From Piscinibacter sp047600445 (GTDB taxonomy: Bacteria > Pseudomonadota > Gammaproteobacteria > Burkholderiales > Burkholderiaceae_C), in NCBI RefSeq assembly GCF_047600445.1, contig NZ_JASGKT010000001.1, positions 186,001 through 250,000 of the forward strand: a stretch of 64,000 nucleotides of DNA, read 5' to 3'. Under the pieces are notes generated by a model. The model was not told the origin of the DNA. It saw nothing but the letters and a program-made list of their open reading frames with translations, and did not search any database. Position numbers and translations under genes: made by a program. Shown in pieces: positions 38,230 through 47,288 of the stretch. Numbering within the stretch: position 1 is the first letter of the stretch; each line of letters starts with the position of its first letter.

Positions 38230-39501
38230 TCAGCCCATCCTGCCCATCGGCAGCGACTCGCACAGCGCCGCGAGCACGCCGGCCTCGCCGGCCGGCAGCT
38301 CGCCGGCGCGCAGCGTCACGGCGCGCTGGACGCCGCGCAGGCGGAAGTACAGCTCGTCTTCCATCGCCTCGACCTCGGCGGCGTCGGCGCCGGTGGCGGC
38401 CTGCACATGCCACAGGCCACTTTCGTTCCAGCCGATGCGCAGCCGCGCGACCAGGAACGATGCCAGATCCAGCGCCGCGCGCAGCGCGGGTGAGCGCTCG
38501 CCCACGGCGAGCAGCGCGATGTTGTCCTCGGCCGCCTGCAGCACCTCACCGAGCGCGGCGCGGCGGGCACGGATCTCGGCCGGCTCCAGCACCGGCCGCA
38601 GCGCCGGCTCGCCGAGCACGGCGTGCATCAGGTGGCCCACCCAGGCCAGGTCGAACTCGCCCGGCACGGCGCGCAACGCCACGCCGGCGCGCGGCAGGCC
38701 GTCGTGCGGGCTGCGCAGCGCGGCCAGCGCCGCCTCGACCACGCAGACCAGCCGGCCCAACACCGAGATGCGGTCGCCCGCCAGGCGGTGCGGGTAGCCC
38801 GAGCCGTCGAGCCGCTCGTGGTGCTCGGCCACCGCGCGCGCCACCACGGCGGGGTAGTTGGTGAGCTGTGCCACCAGCAGCAGGCCGACGTGCGGATGCA
38901 CGACGAGCTGGCGGTAGCTCAGCGCGTCGAGCTCGCGGTCGGCCTCGGCCTCGCCGGACTCGGGCGCGACGTACATCTCGCCCAGGTCGTGCAGCAGGCC
39001 GGCCAGCATCGCCAGCCGGATCTCCGGCGCCTGGCCGCCGTGGCGCGCCATCAGCGCGCCGGCCAGCGCCATCGCCGCGACGGCATGCTCGAACACCGCC
39101 GGCCGCGCCGCCTGCGCGGCCGACAGCAGCAGTTGCGCCACCGGGTGCAGGTGCAGGTGCGTGACTTCGCGCAGCAGCCGCGCCGCCTGCGGGCGCAGCA
39201 GCGGCGCGAGGCGGCCGTCGCCGTCGATCAGCGCGGACAGGTCGCCCGCCAGCGAAGCGAGCGTGACGCCCTCTTCGGCGAGCAGGCAGGCTTCGAGCGG
39301 CTCGCGCAGCTTGCGGTCGAGCAGCTTGCGCTGCAGCTCGGCCGACACCGGCTGGTGGCGCGCCCACAGCTTGGTGCCGGCGAGGTCGAAGATGTCGGTC
39401 ACCGCGATGATGCGGCGCGTCTCGCTCGCTTCGAGGATGGCGGCCAGCGCATGCGGATTGGCGCTGGCGAAGGCCGGGGCGCTGCGGGGCGGGGTGGGCA
39501 T
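38230..39501 (-). CDS. HD-GYP domain protein, likely c-di-GMP phosphodiesterase
   Basis: A 423-residue protein whose central domain shows the HD and GYP motifs: AGLLHDLGEMYV (HD), VVHPHVGLLL, and AEHHERLDGSGYPHRLAGD (the HHE and DGSGYP signature). Such domains hydrolyse cyclic di-GMP to pGpG or GMP. The flanking N-terminal and C-terminal regions show no known sensor domain, signal peptide or transmembrane helix. ATG 39501 follows AGGAG. It is monocistronic between two convergent or divergent neighbours. The double-GGDEF protein at 55509-57086 could provide the opposing activity, but a link is not shown. Confidence 0.9.
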   Translation of the reverse strand: MPTPPRSAPAFASANPHALAAILEASETRRIIAVTDIFDLAGTKLWARHQPVSAELQRKLLDRKLREPLEACLLAEEGVTLASLAGDLSALIDGDGRLAPLLRPQAARLLREVTHLHLHPVAQLLLSAAQAARPAVFEHAVAAMALAGALMARHGGQAPEIRLAMLAGLLHDLGEMYVAPESGEAEADRELDALSYRQLVVHPHVGLLLVAQLTNYPAVVARAVAEHHERLDGSGYPHRLAGDRISVLGRLVCVVEAALAALRSPHDGLPRAGVALRAVPGEFDLAWVGHLMHAVLGEPALRPVLEPAEIRARRAALGEVLQAAEDNIALLAVGERSPALRAALDLASFLVARLRIGWNESGLWHVQAATGADAAEVEAMEDELYFRLRGVQRAVTLRAGELPAGEAGVLAALCESLPMGRMG

Positions 39502-39740
39502 GGAGGCTCCTGGTCGGGCTGTCCCCCGGCCTATCGGCACGCGCCGGCGCGACTGGAGAGGCCGGCAGCGCGCATCGGTGTCCGTCTGCAAGCGCCGTTG
39601 CGCCGGCGCCGCAGCGCGCGGTTGCGGTTACTTGCACCTTCCCCCTTCGCGGCCGGGCGTTCCGGCCGCTTGTCACACCGCGCGGCCGTGAAACATCTGC
39701 GCCGCGCCCGCGGCGGCGTGGCCTGCCGTTCACTGGCGGC

Positions 39741-40382
39741 ATGAGATGCGCCCGATTGCTCGCCTTCGGCCTGCTGACGCTGCTTGCCGGCTGCGGCAGC
39801 CTGCGCCTGCCGGGCCTGGCGCCCGCCGAGGCGCCGGTGGCCGCGCCCGAACCGGCGCCCGAGCCCACGCCGACGCCATCGCCCGCGGCGCCGGCCGCGC
39901 GCGCGGCCGTGCCCTACACGCACCCGCCCGACGCGGTGCCGCGCGTGGCCGCGATCCCGCAGGGCGCGCCCAACCTGCCCTACGAGATCAAGGGCGAGCT
40001 GTACGACCCCGAGAACACCGACGTGCCGATGACCGAGCGCGGCATCGCCTCGTGGTACGGCCGCCCCTTCCACGGCCGCCGCACCGCCAGCGGCGAGGTC
40101 TACGACATGAACGCGATGACGGCGGCGCACAAGACCATGCCGCTGCCGAGCTACGCGGTGGTGCGCAACCCGAAGAACCGCCGCGAGGTGGTGGTGCGCG
40201 TCAACGACCGCGGTCCGTTCAAGAACGGCCGCATCATCGACCTCAGCCGCGCCGCGGCGCGCAAGCTCGGCATCACCGGCGTCGCGACGGTGGAGCTGCG
40301 CCGCCTGACGCACCCCGAGATCCGCAGCGGCGCCTGGAAGCTGCCGGCGCAGCGCATGGCCGACGCCTCGCCGACCGAGTAG
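39741..40382 (+). CDS. rlpA: Septal-ring lytic transglycosylase RlpA family lipoprotein
   Basis: A 213-residue lipoprotein with lipobox LLTLLAGCGS (Cys near residue 18), a long Pro/Ala linker and a double-psi beta-barrel domain: RGIASWYGRPFHGRRTASGE, NAMTAAHKTMPLPSYAVVRN, VVVRVNDRGPFKNGRIIDLS. These carry the catalytic Asp and His expected for RlpA, which cleaves glycan strands lacking stem peptides. The SPOR domain of enteric RlpA is absent, so the protein is a short form. The 239 bases upstream (39502-39740) hold no gene. It is followed by the EamA transporter gene. Confidence 0.92.
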   Translation: MRCARLLAFGLLTLLAGCGSLRLPGLAPAEAPVAAPEPAPEPTPTPSPAAPAARAAVPYTHPPDAVPRVAAIPQGAPNLPYEIKGELYDPENTDVPMTERGIASWYGRPFHGRRTASGEVYDMNAMTAAHKTMPLPSYAVVRNPKNRREVVVRVNDRGPFKNGRIIDLSRAAARKLGITGVATVELRRLTHPEIRSGAWKLPAQRMADASPTE

Positions 40383-40419
40383 GTTGCGTGAACGGCGCTG
40401 GCGGACAATCGCCGCCGTC

Positions 40420-41427
40420 ATGAGCCCCGCCGCCGCCGTCTCCGCCACCGTCACCGGAACCCTGTTCGCCCTGGCCGCCGGCCTGATGTGGGGGCTGGTG
40501 TTCGTCGGCCCGCTGCTGCTGCCCGAGTACCCGGCGGCGCTGCACAGCTTCGGGCGCTACCTCGCCTTCGGCCTGATCGCGCTGCCGCTGGCCTGGTTCG
40601 ACCGCGCCGCGCTGCGCCAGCTCACGCGGGCCGACTGGCGCGAGGCGCTGCGCCTGGCGCTGGTGGGCAACATCGTCTACTACCTGTTCCTCGCCAGCGC
40701 GATCCAGCGCGCCGGCGGGCCGCTGCCGACCATGATCATCGGCACGCTGCCGGTGGTGATCGCGATCACCGCCAAGGCGCGCGGCCACCGCGCGGGCACG
40801 CGTCGCGAGGCGCCGCTGCGCTGGCGCGCGCTGGCGCCCTCGCTGACGCTGATCGCGCTGGGCATCGCGCTGGTCAACCAGGTCGAGCTCGAGCACCTGC
40901 GCGCCGACCCGGCCGCCGACCTGGGCCGCTACGCGCTCGGCGCGCTGCTGGCGGTGGGCGCGGTGGCCTGCTGGACCTGGTACCCGATCCGCAACGCCGA
41001 ATGGCTGCGCGCCCACCCCGAGCGCAGCCCGCGCGGCTGGGCCACCGCGCAGGGCCTGGCGACGCTGCCGCTGGCGCTGCTCGGCTACGCGCTGACCTGG
41101 CTGTGGTTCGCGCTGTCGGGCAACGCCTTCGAGATGCCGCTGGGCCCGCGCGCCTGGCAGTTCGTCGGCCTGATGTTCGCCATCGGCCTGTTCGCCTCCT
41201 GGCTGGGCACGCTGTGCTGGAACGAGGCCAGCCAGCGCCTGCCGCCCACCATCGTCGGCCAGTTGATCGTGTTCGAGACGCTGTCGGCGCTCGCCTACGC
41301 CTTCGTGCTGCGCGGCCAGTGGCCGCAGCCGGCCACGCTGGCGGGCATCGTGCTGCTGGTGGCCGGCGTGCTGTGGGCGCTGCGCGCCGGGTCCGGCCCG
41401 GAGGTGGCCGAGGCGCATCCGAACTGA
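40420..41427 (+). CDS. EamA/DMT-family transporter
   Basis: A 335-residue membrane protein with about ten predicted helices in two EamA halves, for example TLFALAAGLMWGLVFVGPLL near the start and TIVGQLIVFETLSALAYAFV in the second half. Members export or exchange small metabolites such as amino acids; the substrate cannot be told from sequence. ATG 40420 lies 37 bases after the rlpA stop without a strong ribosome site. There is no obvious regulator next to it. Confidence 0.87.
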   Translation: MSPAAAVSATVTGTLFALAAGLMWGLVFVGPLLLPEYPAALHSFGRYLAFGLIALPLAWFDRAALRQLTRADWREALRLALVGNIVYYLFLASAIQRAGGPLPTMIIGTLPVVIAITAKARGHRAGTRREAPLRWRALAPSLTLIALGIALVNQVELEHLRADPAADLGRYALGALLAVGAVACWTWYPIRNAEWLRAHPERSPRGWATAQGLATLPLALLGYALTWLWFALSGNAFEMPLGPRAWQFVGLMFAIGLFASWLGTLCWNEASQRLPPTIVGQLIVFETLSALAYAFVLRGQWPQPATLAGIVLLVAGVLWALRAGSGPEVAEAHPN

Positions 41428-41510
41428 GCACGCTGATACAAGGCGGGCGGAACGCCGGCCTGGGCTGCGGGGTCGCACAGCGGTCGCCAGACCCGCGAGG
41501 AGGCCCTTCG

Positions 41511-42353
41511 ATGCAGACCCGCACCATCGCCCTGATCACCGCCGCCGTGCTGGCGCTGGCCGGCGGCGCGGCCTGGTGGTTCACGCGCGGCCAGCCGGCG
41601 CCGCGCCCGCCGCGCGCCCAGGCGCCGGCCGCGTCGCCGGCACCCGCCACGCCACCCGCCGCGACGCCGCCGCTCGCCGAGGCCGGCCCCGAGCACCCGA
41701 TCGAGCCCGAGCCGGCCGCCAGCGCCGCGCCGCTTCCGGCGCTGGCCGACTCCGACGCGCTGCTCGGCCAGGCGCTGGCCGGGCTGGTCGGCCGCTCCGG
41801 CGTGCTGACCTTCCTGGCCACCGACGGCTTCGTGCGCCGCGTGGTCGTCACCGTCGACAACCTGGCGCGCGGCATGGCCGCCTCGCGCCTGTGGCCGGTG
41901 CAGGCCACGCCGGGCCGGCTGCAACTGCTCGCGGCCGGCGATGCGCAACTGATAGGCGCCGACAACGCCCGCCGCTACCAACCCTTCGTCGCCTTCGTCG
42001 CCTCGGTCGAGCCCTCGCAGGCCGCCGCGCTGTACCGGCGCCTGTACCCGCTGTTCCAGCAGGCCTACGTCGAGCTGGGTTACCCGAAGGGCCACTTCAA
42101 CGACCGCCTCGTCGAGGTGATCGACCACCTGCTCGCCGCCCCCGAGCCGGCGCGGCCGCCGGCGGTTGCGCTGGTCGAGGTGAAAGGCGAGGTGCCTTCG
42201 ACGCGGCCCTGGGTGCGCTACGAATACACCGACCCGGCGCTGGAAGCGCTGTCGTCGGGCCAGAAGATCATGGTGCGCGTCGGGCTGGCCAACGAGCGCC
42301 GGTTGAAGGGCTGGCTGGCGGGGTTCCGGCAGGCGGTGGCGGCTCAGCGATAA
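41511..42353 (+). CDS. DUF3014 domain protein
   Basis: A 280-residue protein with an N-terminal membrane anchor (TIALITAAVLALAGGAAWWF), a Pro/Ala-rich linker (about residues 27-75) and a DUF3014 domain containing GVLTFLATDGFVRRVVVTVD, LARGMAASRLWPVQ and SVEPSQAAALYRRLYPLFQQ. It should face the periplasm. Function of the family is unknown. ATG 41511 has a good ribosome site (GAGGAGG). Its end overlaps the convergent DUF3297 gene by 10 bases. Confidence 0.85.
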   Translation: MQTRTIALITAAVLALAGGAAWWFTRGQPAPRPPRAQAPAASPAPATPPAATPPLAEAGPEHPIEPEPAASAAPLPALADSDALLGQALAGLVGRSGVLTFLATDGFVRRVVVTVDNLARGMAASRLWPVQATPGRLQLLAAGDAQLIGADNARRYQPFVAFVASVEPSQAAALYRRLYPLFQQAYVELGYPKGHFNDRLVEVIDHLLAAPEPARPPAVALVEVKGEVPSTRPWVRYEYTDPALEALSSGQKIMVRVGLANERRLKGWLAGFRQAVAAQR

Positions 42354-42592
42354 AACGCCTCGACCCGCCCCTTCAGCTTCAGCATCACCGGGTTGCCCTT
42401 GCGGTCGACCGTGCGGCCGTGCGGCACGCGCACCCAGCCTTCGCTGATGCAGTATTCCTCGACGTCGGCGCGCTCGGCGCCGTTGAAACGGATGCCGACC
42501 TCGTGCTCGAACACCGCGGCCACGTGGTGCGGGCTGCGCGGGTCGATCGAGAGGCGGTCGGGCAGGGGCGGTTTGCTCGGGGTGTCGCTCAT
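42344..42592 (-). CDS. DUF3297 family small protein
   Basis: An 82-residue soluble protein: LSIDPRSPHHVAAVFEHEVG, then IRFNGAERADVEEYCISEGW and RTVDRKGNPVMLKLKGRVEA. This is the full length of the DUF3297 family, which is conserved across Proteobacteria but has no known activity. It starts at ATG 42592. The downstream end overlaps the convergent DUF3014 gene. No cofactor motif is seen. Confidence 0.87.
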   Translation of the reverse strand: MSDTPSKPPLPDRLSIDPRSPHHVAAVFEHEVGIRFNGAERADVEEYCISEGWVRVPHGRTVDRKGNPVMLKLKGRVEAFYR

Positions 42593-42611
42593 GGCGGCGA
42601 TTGTCGGCCCG

Positions 42612-43232
42612 TCAGATGCCGGCCAGCGCGGCCAGCCCGGCGGTGTCGACGGCGCCGGCGTGCATGCCGTGCTGGCCGCTGCCCGCATTGCGGTAGACGA
42701 TCAGCGGCACGCTGTCGGCCTGCAACTGGCGGAACAGCTCGGTGTTGTCCTTGACCTTCTGCACGATGTCCTCGGGCAGCTTGGCCGCCACGCCGATGCC
42801 GCCGCCGCGCGCGAGCAGGCTGGCCTCGTGTTCGGCCATCGCCTTGGCGGGGTCGGGCGCGGCGAGGATGGTCGCGCCCTGCGGGCCCGACTGCGAGCGC
42901 AGCAGGCCGATGGGCATCCACACCATCTTCAAGCGGTTCAGCAGCGGCTGCGACGCGGCCCACAGCTCGGCGCAGTGCGGGCAGGTGGTGTCGAAGAAGA
43001 CGTAGACCGTGTTGGCCGCCATCATCGCGCCGACCGTGAAGCCGTGGCCGCGCTCGGCGATGGCGTAGGCCTCGATGCCGTTGGGCTTGCGCGCGGCGGC
43101 GGGCGCGGCGGCCGGGGCGGCCGAGGTGGCTTCGGCGTCCTTCTTCGAACAGGCGGCCAGCGGGGCGAGCGGCAATGCGGCCAGGGCGAGCAGCAGCGGG
43201 CGGCGTTGGAGGCGGCGGGTGGTCTTGTTCAT
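42612..43232 (-). CDS. DsbG/DsbC-like thiol-disulfide lipoprotein
   Basis: A 206-residue exported protein with a lipobox-like segment (LPLAPLAACSKKDAEA, Cys near residue 28) and a thioredoxin fold with the redox motif CPHC (VYVFFDTTCPHCAELW). The cis-Pro region is DSVPLIVYRNAGSG. The layout matches periplasmic DsbG/DsbC-type isomerases without the N-terminal dimerisation domain. It would act on misformed disulfides or sulfenic acids in envelope proteins. It is transcribed after the DUF1648/TPM/LemA cluster with a 14-base gap and may belong to that operon. Confidence 0.87.
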   Translation of the reverse strand: MNKTTRRLQRRPLLLALAALPLAPLAACSKKDAEATSAAPAAAPAAARKPNGIEAYAIAERGHGFTVGAMMAANTVYVFFDTTCPHCAELWAASQPLLNRLKMVWMPIGLLRSQSGPQGATILAAPDPAKAMAEHEASLLARGGGIGVAAKLPEDIVQKVKDNTELFRQLQADSVPLIVYRNAGSGQHGMHAGAVDTAGLAALAGI

Positions 43233-43246
43233 GGTGGAAAAAGGTT

Positions 43247-43750
43247 TCAGGAGTCGCGCCGGCGCAGGCGCGCCCACAGGACGGCCATCCAGGCCGCCAG
43301 CGCCAGGAAGAACACCAGCAGCGCGCCGGTGATGTCGGAGAACGAGAGCTGCGGCGGCTGCTGCGCGTTGGCACGCACGACCAGCAGGTGCACGTAGGCG
43401 AGGAACAGCGCCACCGCCGCGGCGAACCAGCGCAGGTGGCCGTACACGAAGGCCAGCGTGGCGGCGCGGCGCTCGGGCGCGAGCCAGTAGGCGCGGTTCG
43501 GGATATTGAGGTGCCGGCCCTCGCCGCCCGCCACGACCGGCACCAGCCAGCCGATCAGCAGCGGCAGGCCGACCACCAGCAGCAGCATCAGCACGAGGTA
43601 GCTGCCGCGGGCCATCGCGCCGTCGGCCGCGCCATCGGCGCCGAAATGCGAGGCCACCACCGGCGGCAGGCCCGCCGACGTGCGCCAGACGAAGGCGCCC
43701 AGCGCCATCAGCAGCAGGAGCAGCGCCGTGTTCGACCCGCGTGGCTTCAC
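43247..43750 (-). CDS. DUF1648-type membrane protein
   Basis: A 167-residue membrane protein with about four helices: NTALLLLLMALGAFVWRTSA, YLVLMLLLVVGLPLLIGWLV, WFAAAVALFLAYVHLLVV and ITGALLVFFLALAAWMAVLW. The first loop (SAGLPPVVASHFGADGAADG) resembles DUF1648 proteins. The GTG start at 43750 lies directly beside the end of the second TPM gene. Function is unknown; co-occurrence with LemA and TPM proteins suggests an envelope role. Confidence 0.75.
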   Translation of the reverse strand: MKPRGSNTALLLLLMALGAFVWRTSAGLPPVVASHFGADGAADGAMARGSYLVLMLLLVVGLPLLIGWLVPVVAGGEGRHLNIPNRAYWLAPERRAATLAFVYGHLRWFAAAVALFLAYVHLLVVRANAQQPPQLSFSDITGALLVFFLALAAWMAVLWARLRRRDS

Positions 43751-43751
43751 G

Positions 43752-44264
43752 TCAGTTGCCTCGCAGCGTGGGCCGGTCCGGCAGCTCGTTGGGATTGGCC
43801 TGCCCCGGCGCGAGCGGGAAGTGGCGCGCGAGCAGCGCATCGACCGCGTCGATCGCGGCGTTCAGCCCGGCCTCGAATTCGCCCTGCCGGAACGCGGCGC
43901 GCATGTGCGCCATCACCTCCTGCCACTGCTCGGCGCTGACCAGGCGGTCCAGCGCGCGGTCGGCGACGATCTCGATGTGGTGCTCGGCCAGCAGCAGGTA
44001 GATCAGCACGCCGTTGTTGTGCTCGGTGTCCCACACGCGCAGCTTGCCGAACATCGTCAGTGCGCGCTCGCGCGTGCTCGCGCCGCGCCACAGGTAGCTC
44101 AGCGGCAGCCCGGCCTCGGCGCAGACGCGGATCTCGCCGCTGTGGCGCTTCTCGCTCGCGGCGACGCGCCGCTCTATGCGGCCGAGCGCGGCGTCGTCGA
44201 GCGCGCGCGCGAGGTCGCCTTCGTCGAGCCAGCGGTGCTTGAGGATGCGCGCGAGCCTGCCCAT
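43752..44264 (-). CDS. TPM domain protein, short form
   Basis: A 170-residue protein of the TPM (TLP18.3/Psb32/MOLO-1) family without signal peptide or membrane helix. The domain includes SEKRHSGEIRVCAEAGLPLS, LRVWDTEHNNGVLIYLLLAE and HHIEIVADRALDRLVSAEQW. The NNGVLIYL and IVAD blocks are typical. ATG 44264 overlaps the stop of the larger TPM gene (TGATG). The family has been linked to membrane protein maintenance, but the biochemical activity is not settled. Confidence 0.88.
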   Translation of the reverse strand: MGRLARILKHRWLDEGDLARALDDAALGRIERRVAASEKRHSGEIRVCAEAGLPLSYLWRGASTRERALTMFGKLRVWDTEHNNGVLIYLLLAEHHIEIVADRALDRLVSAEQWQEVMAHMRAAFRQGEFEAGLNAAIDAVDALLARHFPLAPGQANPNELPDRPTLRGN

Positions 44265-45184
44265 CACCAGTCTCCCGACGCGCCGCCGCCGCCGAAATCA
44301 CCACCGCCGCCGGAGCCGAAACCACCGCCGCCACCGCCGAAGCCCCCACCCCCGCCGAAGCCGCCGCCACCACCACCCCAGATGATCGGCGGCCCGCCGT
44401 GGCGCGTGCCGCGCGCGGCGCCGCGCGTGGCCGCGCCTATGCCCAGCACCATCACCAGGATCAGCGCGACGACACCCACGCCCACGGCCAGCGCCACGCT
44501 CGCGCTGAACCACCAGCCCATGCCGCCGGCCGCCGCCGCGGTGGCCAGCGAGCCGAGCTTGCGGCCGAAGATGCCGGTGAGCACCGCGCCGATGATGGGC
44601 ACGGCGACGAACAGGAACAGGGCCAGGTCCTGCAACTGAAAGCCCTGGCCCGAGGGCGGCAGCGGCCCTTGCGGCGCGGCGTTCGGCTCGGGCAGGCCCT
44701 CGTTGCCGATGCGCGCGTCGAGCCGGTCGATCGCCGCGTTCAGCCCGCCGGCGAAGTCGTCGCGGCGGAAGGCCGGGCTGATCACGTCGCCGATGATCTG
44801 GCGCGCCGCCAGATCGGGCACCGCGCCTTCGAGCGCCTTGGCGACCTCGATGCGCACGCGCCGGTCTTCCTTGGCGACGACGATCAGCAGGCCGTCGCCC
44901 ACCGCGAGGCGGCCGATCTTCCACTGGTCGGCCACGCGCTGGCCGTAGGCGGCGATGTCCTCGGGCTGCGTGCTGGGCACCAGCAGCACCACGAGCTGCG
45001 TGCCGCGCCTGGCCTCCAGCGCGGCGAGCTTGTCGCTCATCGCCTGCTGCTGCGCCGGCGTCAGCGTGCCGGTCTGGTCGATCACGCGGCCGGACAGCGG
45101 CGGCACCGGCCGCAGCGGCTGCGCGAACGCCACGGCCGCCAGCGCGGCCAGCAGCGCGGCGAGGAGGGAGCGCGCGAGGCGCAT
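44264..45184 (-). CDS. TPM domain membrane protein with glycine-rich tail (YgcG-like)
   Basis: A 306-residue protein with a signal peptide (ARSLLAALLAALAAVAFAQ), a periplasmic TPM domain (SGRVIDQTGTLTPAQQQAMS, GTQLVVLLVPSTQPEDIAAY, IGRLAVGDGLLIVVAKEDRR), then membrane helices (LALFLFVAVPIIGAVLTGIF and VALAVGVGVVALILVMVLGI). A C-terminal Gly-rich tail ends GGGGASGDW. This is the YgcG arrangement that accompanies LemA. It follows lemA by 25 bases. The Gly/Phe/Ser tail is low complexity and may be disordered. Confidence 0.9.
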   Translation of the reverse strand: MRLARSLLAALLAALAAVAFAQPLRPVPPLSGRVIDQTGTLTPAQQQAMSDKLAALEARRGTQLVVLLVPSTQPEDIAAYGQRVADQWKIGRLAVGDGLLIVVAKEDRRVRIEVAKALEGAVPDLAARQIIGDVISPAFRRDDFAGGLNAAIDRLDARIGNEGLPEPNAAPQGPLPPSGQGFQLQDLALFLFVAVPIIGAVLTGIFGRKLGSLATAAAAGGMGWWFSASVALAVGVGVVALILVMVLGIGAATRGAARGTRHGGPPIIWGGGGGGFGGGGGFGGGGGGFGSGGGGDFGGGGASGDW

Positions 45185-45209
45185 CACGGCGAATCGCGGC
45201 GAGTCGCGC

Positions 45210-45830
45210 TTACTTCGACGCCGGCTTGTCGAAACTCACCGCCGGCGGCTGCGAGATCTGCGCCTCGTTCTGCACGCTGAAGTTCTCCTTCACCTTGTAG
45301 CTGAACAGCATCGCGGTGAGGTTGGTCGGGAAGCTGCGCGCGAGCACGTTGTAGTCCTGCACCGCCTTGACGTAGCGGCCGCGCGCCACGGTGATGCGGT
45401 TCTCGGTGCCTTCGAGCTGCACGCGCAGGTCCTGGAAGCCCTGGTTGGCCTTCAGGTTGGGGTAGTTCTCGACCACCGCCATCAGGCGCGACAGCGCCCC
45501 CGACAGCTCGCCCTGCGCGGCCTGGAATTTCTGGAACGCCGCCGGGTCGTTGATCAGTTCGGGCGTGGCCTGGATCGAGGTGGCCTTGGCGCGCGCCTCG
45601 ACCACCTTGGTGAGCGTCTCCTGCTCGAAGTTGGCCTCGCCCTTGACGGTGGCGACGATGTTCGGGATCAGGTCGGCGCGCCGCTGGTACTGGTTCAGCA
45701 CCTCGGACCAGGCCGACTTGGTCTGCTCGTCGAGGCGCTGGAAGTCGTTGTAGCCGCAGCCGCCGAGCGCGAGGGCGGACAGCAGCACGGCGACGGCGCC
45801 GAGCAGGCGGCGGGAAAGCGAGAAGGTCAT
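45210..45830 (-). CDS. lemA: LemA family protein
   Basis: A 206-residue lipoprotein-like protein: lipobox ALALGGCGYN (Cys near residue 25) and the LemA helical domain with QTKSAWSEVLNQYQRRADLI, PNIVATVKGEANFEQETL and VENYPNLKANQGFQDLRVQL. The family is conserved and usually paired with TPM proteins, as here. Its function is unproven. It is first in the lemA-TPM-TPM-DUF1648-dsbG-like run. The ATG at 45830 is used. Confidence 0.93.
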   Translation of the reverse strand: MTFSLSRRLLGAVAVLLSALALGGCGYNDFQRLDEQTKSAWSEVLNQYQRRADLIPNIVATVKGEANFEQETLTKVVEARAKATSIQATPELINDPAAFQKFQAAQGELSGALSRLMAVVENYPNLKANQGFQDLRVQLEGTENRITVARGRYVKAVQDYNVLARSFPTNLTAMLFSYKVKENFSVQNEAQISQPPAVSFDKPASK

Positions 45831-45924
45831 GGTCGGTTCTCCCCAGTGAAGCGCGGGGATGGTACTCCCCCGCGCTGCCCGATCTGGGGCCGGCCGGCCG
45901 GAATTCAATCCCGCGCGGCGCGCC

Positions 45925-47217
45925 TCAGGCCTTGTCCAGCGCCGCGTCCAGGTCGGCCAGCAGGTCGGCGATGTGCTCGATGCCCACGCACAGGCGCACC
46001 GTCTCCTCGCCGACGCCGGCGCTTTTCAGCTCCTCGGGCGAGAGCTGGCGGTGCGTGGTCGAGGCCGGGTGCGTGGCCAGCGACTTGGTGTCGCCGATGT
46101 TGACCAGCCGCGTGAAGAGCTGCAGCGCGTCGAGGAAGCGCTCGCCGCCGGCGCGCCCGCCCTCGACGCCGAAGGTCAGCAGCCCGGAGGCGCGCCCGCC
46201 GAGCAGCTTCTTCGCCAGCGCGTGGTCGGGGTGGTCTTCCAGCCCGGCGTAGTTCACCCACGCCACCTTCGGGTGCTTTTTCAGGTGCCGCGCCACGGCC
46301 AGCGCGTTGTCGCAGATGCGGTCCATGCGCAGCGCCAGCGTCTCCACGCCCTGCAGGATCTGCCAGGCGTTGAAGGGCGAGATCGCCGCACCCATGTTGC
46401 GCAGCGGCACGACGCGCGCCCGCCCGATGTAGGCCGCCGGCCCCAGCGCCTCGGTGTAGACCACGCCGTGGTAGCTGACGTCGGGTTCGTTCAGGCGCTT
46501 GAAGCGTTCCTTGTGCTGCGTCCAGGGGAACTTGCCGCTGTCGACGATCGCGCCGCCCAGGCTGGTGCCGTGGCCGCCGAGGTACTTGGTCAGCGAGTGC
46601 ACGACGATGTCGGCGCCGTGCTCGAAGGGCCGGCACAGGTAGGGGCTGGGCACGGTGTTATCGACGATCAGCGGCACGCCGTGCCGGTGGGCGATCGCGG
46701 CGATGGCCGCGATGTCGGTGATGTTGCCCTGCGGGTTGCCGAGCGACTCGACGAACACGGCCTTGGTGCGCGCGTCGATCAGCGGCTCGAAGCTCGCCGG
46801 GTCGCGGTAGTCGGCGAAGCGCACCTGGATGCCGTACTGCGGCAGCGTGTGCGCGAACAGGTTGTAGGTGCCGCCGTACAGCGCGTTGCTGGCGACGACG
46901 TTGTCGCCGGCCTCGGCGATGGTCTGGATCGCGTAGGTGATGGCCGCCTGGCCCGAGGCCAGCGCCAGCGCCGCGATGCCGCCTTCGAGCGCGGCGATGC
47001 GCTCTTCGAGCACCGCCTGCGTCGGGTTCATGATGCGCGTGTAGATGTTGCCAGGCACCTTCAGGTCGAACAGGTCGGCGCCATGCTGCGCGCTGTCGAA
47101 CGAATAGGCCACGGTCTGGTACAGCGGCACGGCGACGGCGTGCGTCGTCGGCTCGGGCGCGTAGCCGGCGTGCACGGACTTGGTCTCGAAACGCCATTGG
47201 CTGGTGTCGCGGGTCAT
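45925..47217 (-). CDS. metY: O-acetylhomoserine sulfhydrylase
   Basis: A 430-residue PLP enzyme of the Cys/Met metabolism family. Segments include YSFDSAQHGADLFDLKVPGN, YTRIMNPTQAVLEERIAALE, ALASGQAAITYAIQTIAEAG and the PLP lysine segment VHSLTKYLGGHGTSLGGAIV. It forms homocysteine from O-acetylhomoserine and sulfide. Length and motifs are standard. The 71 bases upstream show no SAM riboswitch. It is probably a single-gene unit. Confidence 0.95.
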   Translation of the reverse strand: MTRDTSQWRFETKSVHAGYAPEPTTHAVAVPLYQTVAYSFDSAQHGADLFDLKVPGNIYTRIMNPTQAVLEERIAALEGGIAALALASGQAAITYAIQTIAEAGDNVVASNALYGGTYNLFAHTLPQYGIQVRFADYRDPASFEPLIDARTKAVFVESLGNPQGNITDIAAIAAIAHRHGVPLIVDNTVPSPYLCRPFEHGADIVVHSLTKYLGGHGTSLGGAIVDSGKFPWTQHKERFKRLNEPDVSYHGVVYTEALGPAAYIGRARVVPLRNMGAAISPFNAWQILQGVETLALRMDRICDNALAVARHLKKHPKVAWVNYAGLEDHPDHALAKKLLGGRASGLLTFGVEGGRAGGERFLDALQLFTRLVNIGDTKSLATHPASTTHRQLSPEELKSAGVGEETVRLCVGIEHIADLLADLDAALDKA

Positions 47218-47288
47218 GCGGGTGTCTCCTGGGTGGCGGGCGAAGCGGCGAGTCTAGGCGCGCCGCCGCGACACGAACCGCATAAGCA

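Noticed and set aside
47218..47288. SAM riboswitch before metY
   Set aside because: The leader is only about 70 bases, and no conserved stem pattern was recognised.
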